From Peptoniphilus_A olsenii (GTDB lineage: Bacteria > Bacillota > Clostridia > Tissierellales > Peptoniphilaceae), in the NCBI RefSeq assembly GCF_040545475.1, contig NZ_JBEPMA010000025.1, forward strand, positions 1-5,355: 5,355 nucleotides of DNA, in the 5' to 3' direction. Of this stretch, positions 5,210 to 5,355 are shown in pieces. The notes under the pieces were generated by a model, which was given only the letters and a program-made list of their open reading frames with translations, made no database searches and was not told the DNA's origin. How positions within the stretch are numbered: position 1 is the first letter of the stretch; each line of letters starts with the position of its first letter. The translations under genes were made by a program, and so were the position numbers.

Positions 5210-5355
5210 CTAAGCGGACTGAAGCCTAAATTCAATAGGTGAAAGTCCGTTTAGTTTTGGCTTAATTCTATCATAGTTATACCAGTTAATATATCTTTCT
5301 ATTTCTCTACATAATTCATCTACGCTAGTATATTTAATTCCATAATACATTTCTT
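5210..5355 (-). CDS. IS3-family transposase (OrfB), C-terminal 47 residues only
   Basis: The partial DDE integrase-type transposase enters from the right edge and ends at TAG (5210-5212). The visible 47 residues read from EMYYGIKYTS through ELCREIERYINWYNYDRI to KPKLNGLSPIEFR. This is the highly characteristic end of the IS3/IS150 OrfB retroviral-integrase domain: the YINWYNxxRxKxxLxGLSPxEFR pattern. The catalytic Asp-Asp-Glu residues would all lie upstream, outside the window. The reading frame is open to the edge with no frameshift, so the truncation seen is due to the window, not to decay. Transcription is convergent with phaJ. Confidence 0.92.
   Translation of the reverse strand, partial: EMYYGIKYTSVDELCREIERYINWYNYDRIKPKLNGLSPIEFRLQSA

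Larger units (their letters stand above)
5171..5355 (-). mobile_element. 3' end of an IS3-family (IS150-like) insertion sequence, cut by the window edge
   Basis: The terminal part of an insertion sequence running leftwards. It consists of the transposase C-terminus (stop at 5210-5212), a short non-coding tail, and a putative outer end at 5171. The element begins only 39 bp after the phaJ stop. The outer terminus starts TGTTCACCC, giving the TG...CA ends usual for IS3 elements. The other end lies beyond the window, so intactness and target duplication cannot be judged; the four bases TTGA at 5167-5170 would be the candidate duplicated target. Confidence 0.8.

Overview
The window is strongly AT-rich, with purine-rich Shine-Dalgarno sites (AAGGAGG, GGAGG) and A/T-ending codons throughout. 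Together with an Acr3/thioredoxin-type ArsC arsenic operon and an IS3-family transposase tail, this points to a low-GC Firmicute, most likely an anaerobic clostridial or tissierellial lineage. No RNA gene or taxonomic marker is present, so the assignment is an inference.

Left part (135-1927, minus strand): a compact arsenic resistance operon read right to left, arsR (repressor), arsC (arsenate reductase), acr3 (arsenite efflux pump). Arsenate is reduced by ArsC and the arsenite is exported by Acr3; ArsR should release its DNA when it binds As(III). The ars promoter has a perfect TTGACA -35 box inside one copy of an 18-bp direct repeat. The second copy lies over the predicted transcription start, a good candidate for a double ArsR operator.

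Middle (1928-2410): a 483-bp, very AT-rich divergent intergenic region. It holds the ars promoter/operator, an isolated 19-bp palindrome (2171-2189), and a likely extended -10 promoter (2259-2288) for the rightward genes.

Right part (2411-5131, plus strand): a three-gene polyhydroxyalkanoate (PHA) operon, phaE-phaC-phaJ. PhaE and PhaC form a class III PHA synthase; PhaC has an intact Cys147/Asp300/His329 triad on the re-assigned start. PhaJ is an (R)-specific enoyl-CoA hydratase that supplies (R)-3-hydroxyacyl-CoA. No phaA or phaB is in the window. In a butyrate-type anaerobe the simplest reading is that crotonyl-CoA is hydrated by PhaJ to (R)-3-hydroxybutyryl-CoA and polymerised by PhaEC.

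Right edge (5171-5355): the 3' end of an IS3-family (IS150-like) element on the minus strand. It comprises a putative terminal inverted repeat and the last 47 codons of its transposase, and it begins 39 bp after the phaJ stop. The IS may have cut off further operon genes or may mark the end of an acquired block. No CRISPR array, tRNA or rRNA was seen. The most notable content is the class III PHA synthase plus PhaJ in a low-GC anaerobe-like genome, next to an arsenic operon and bounded by an IS.
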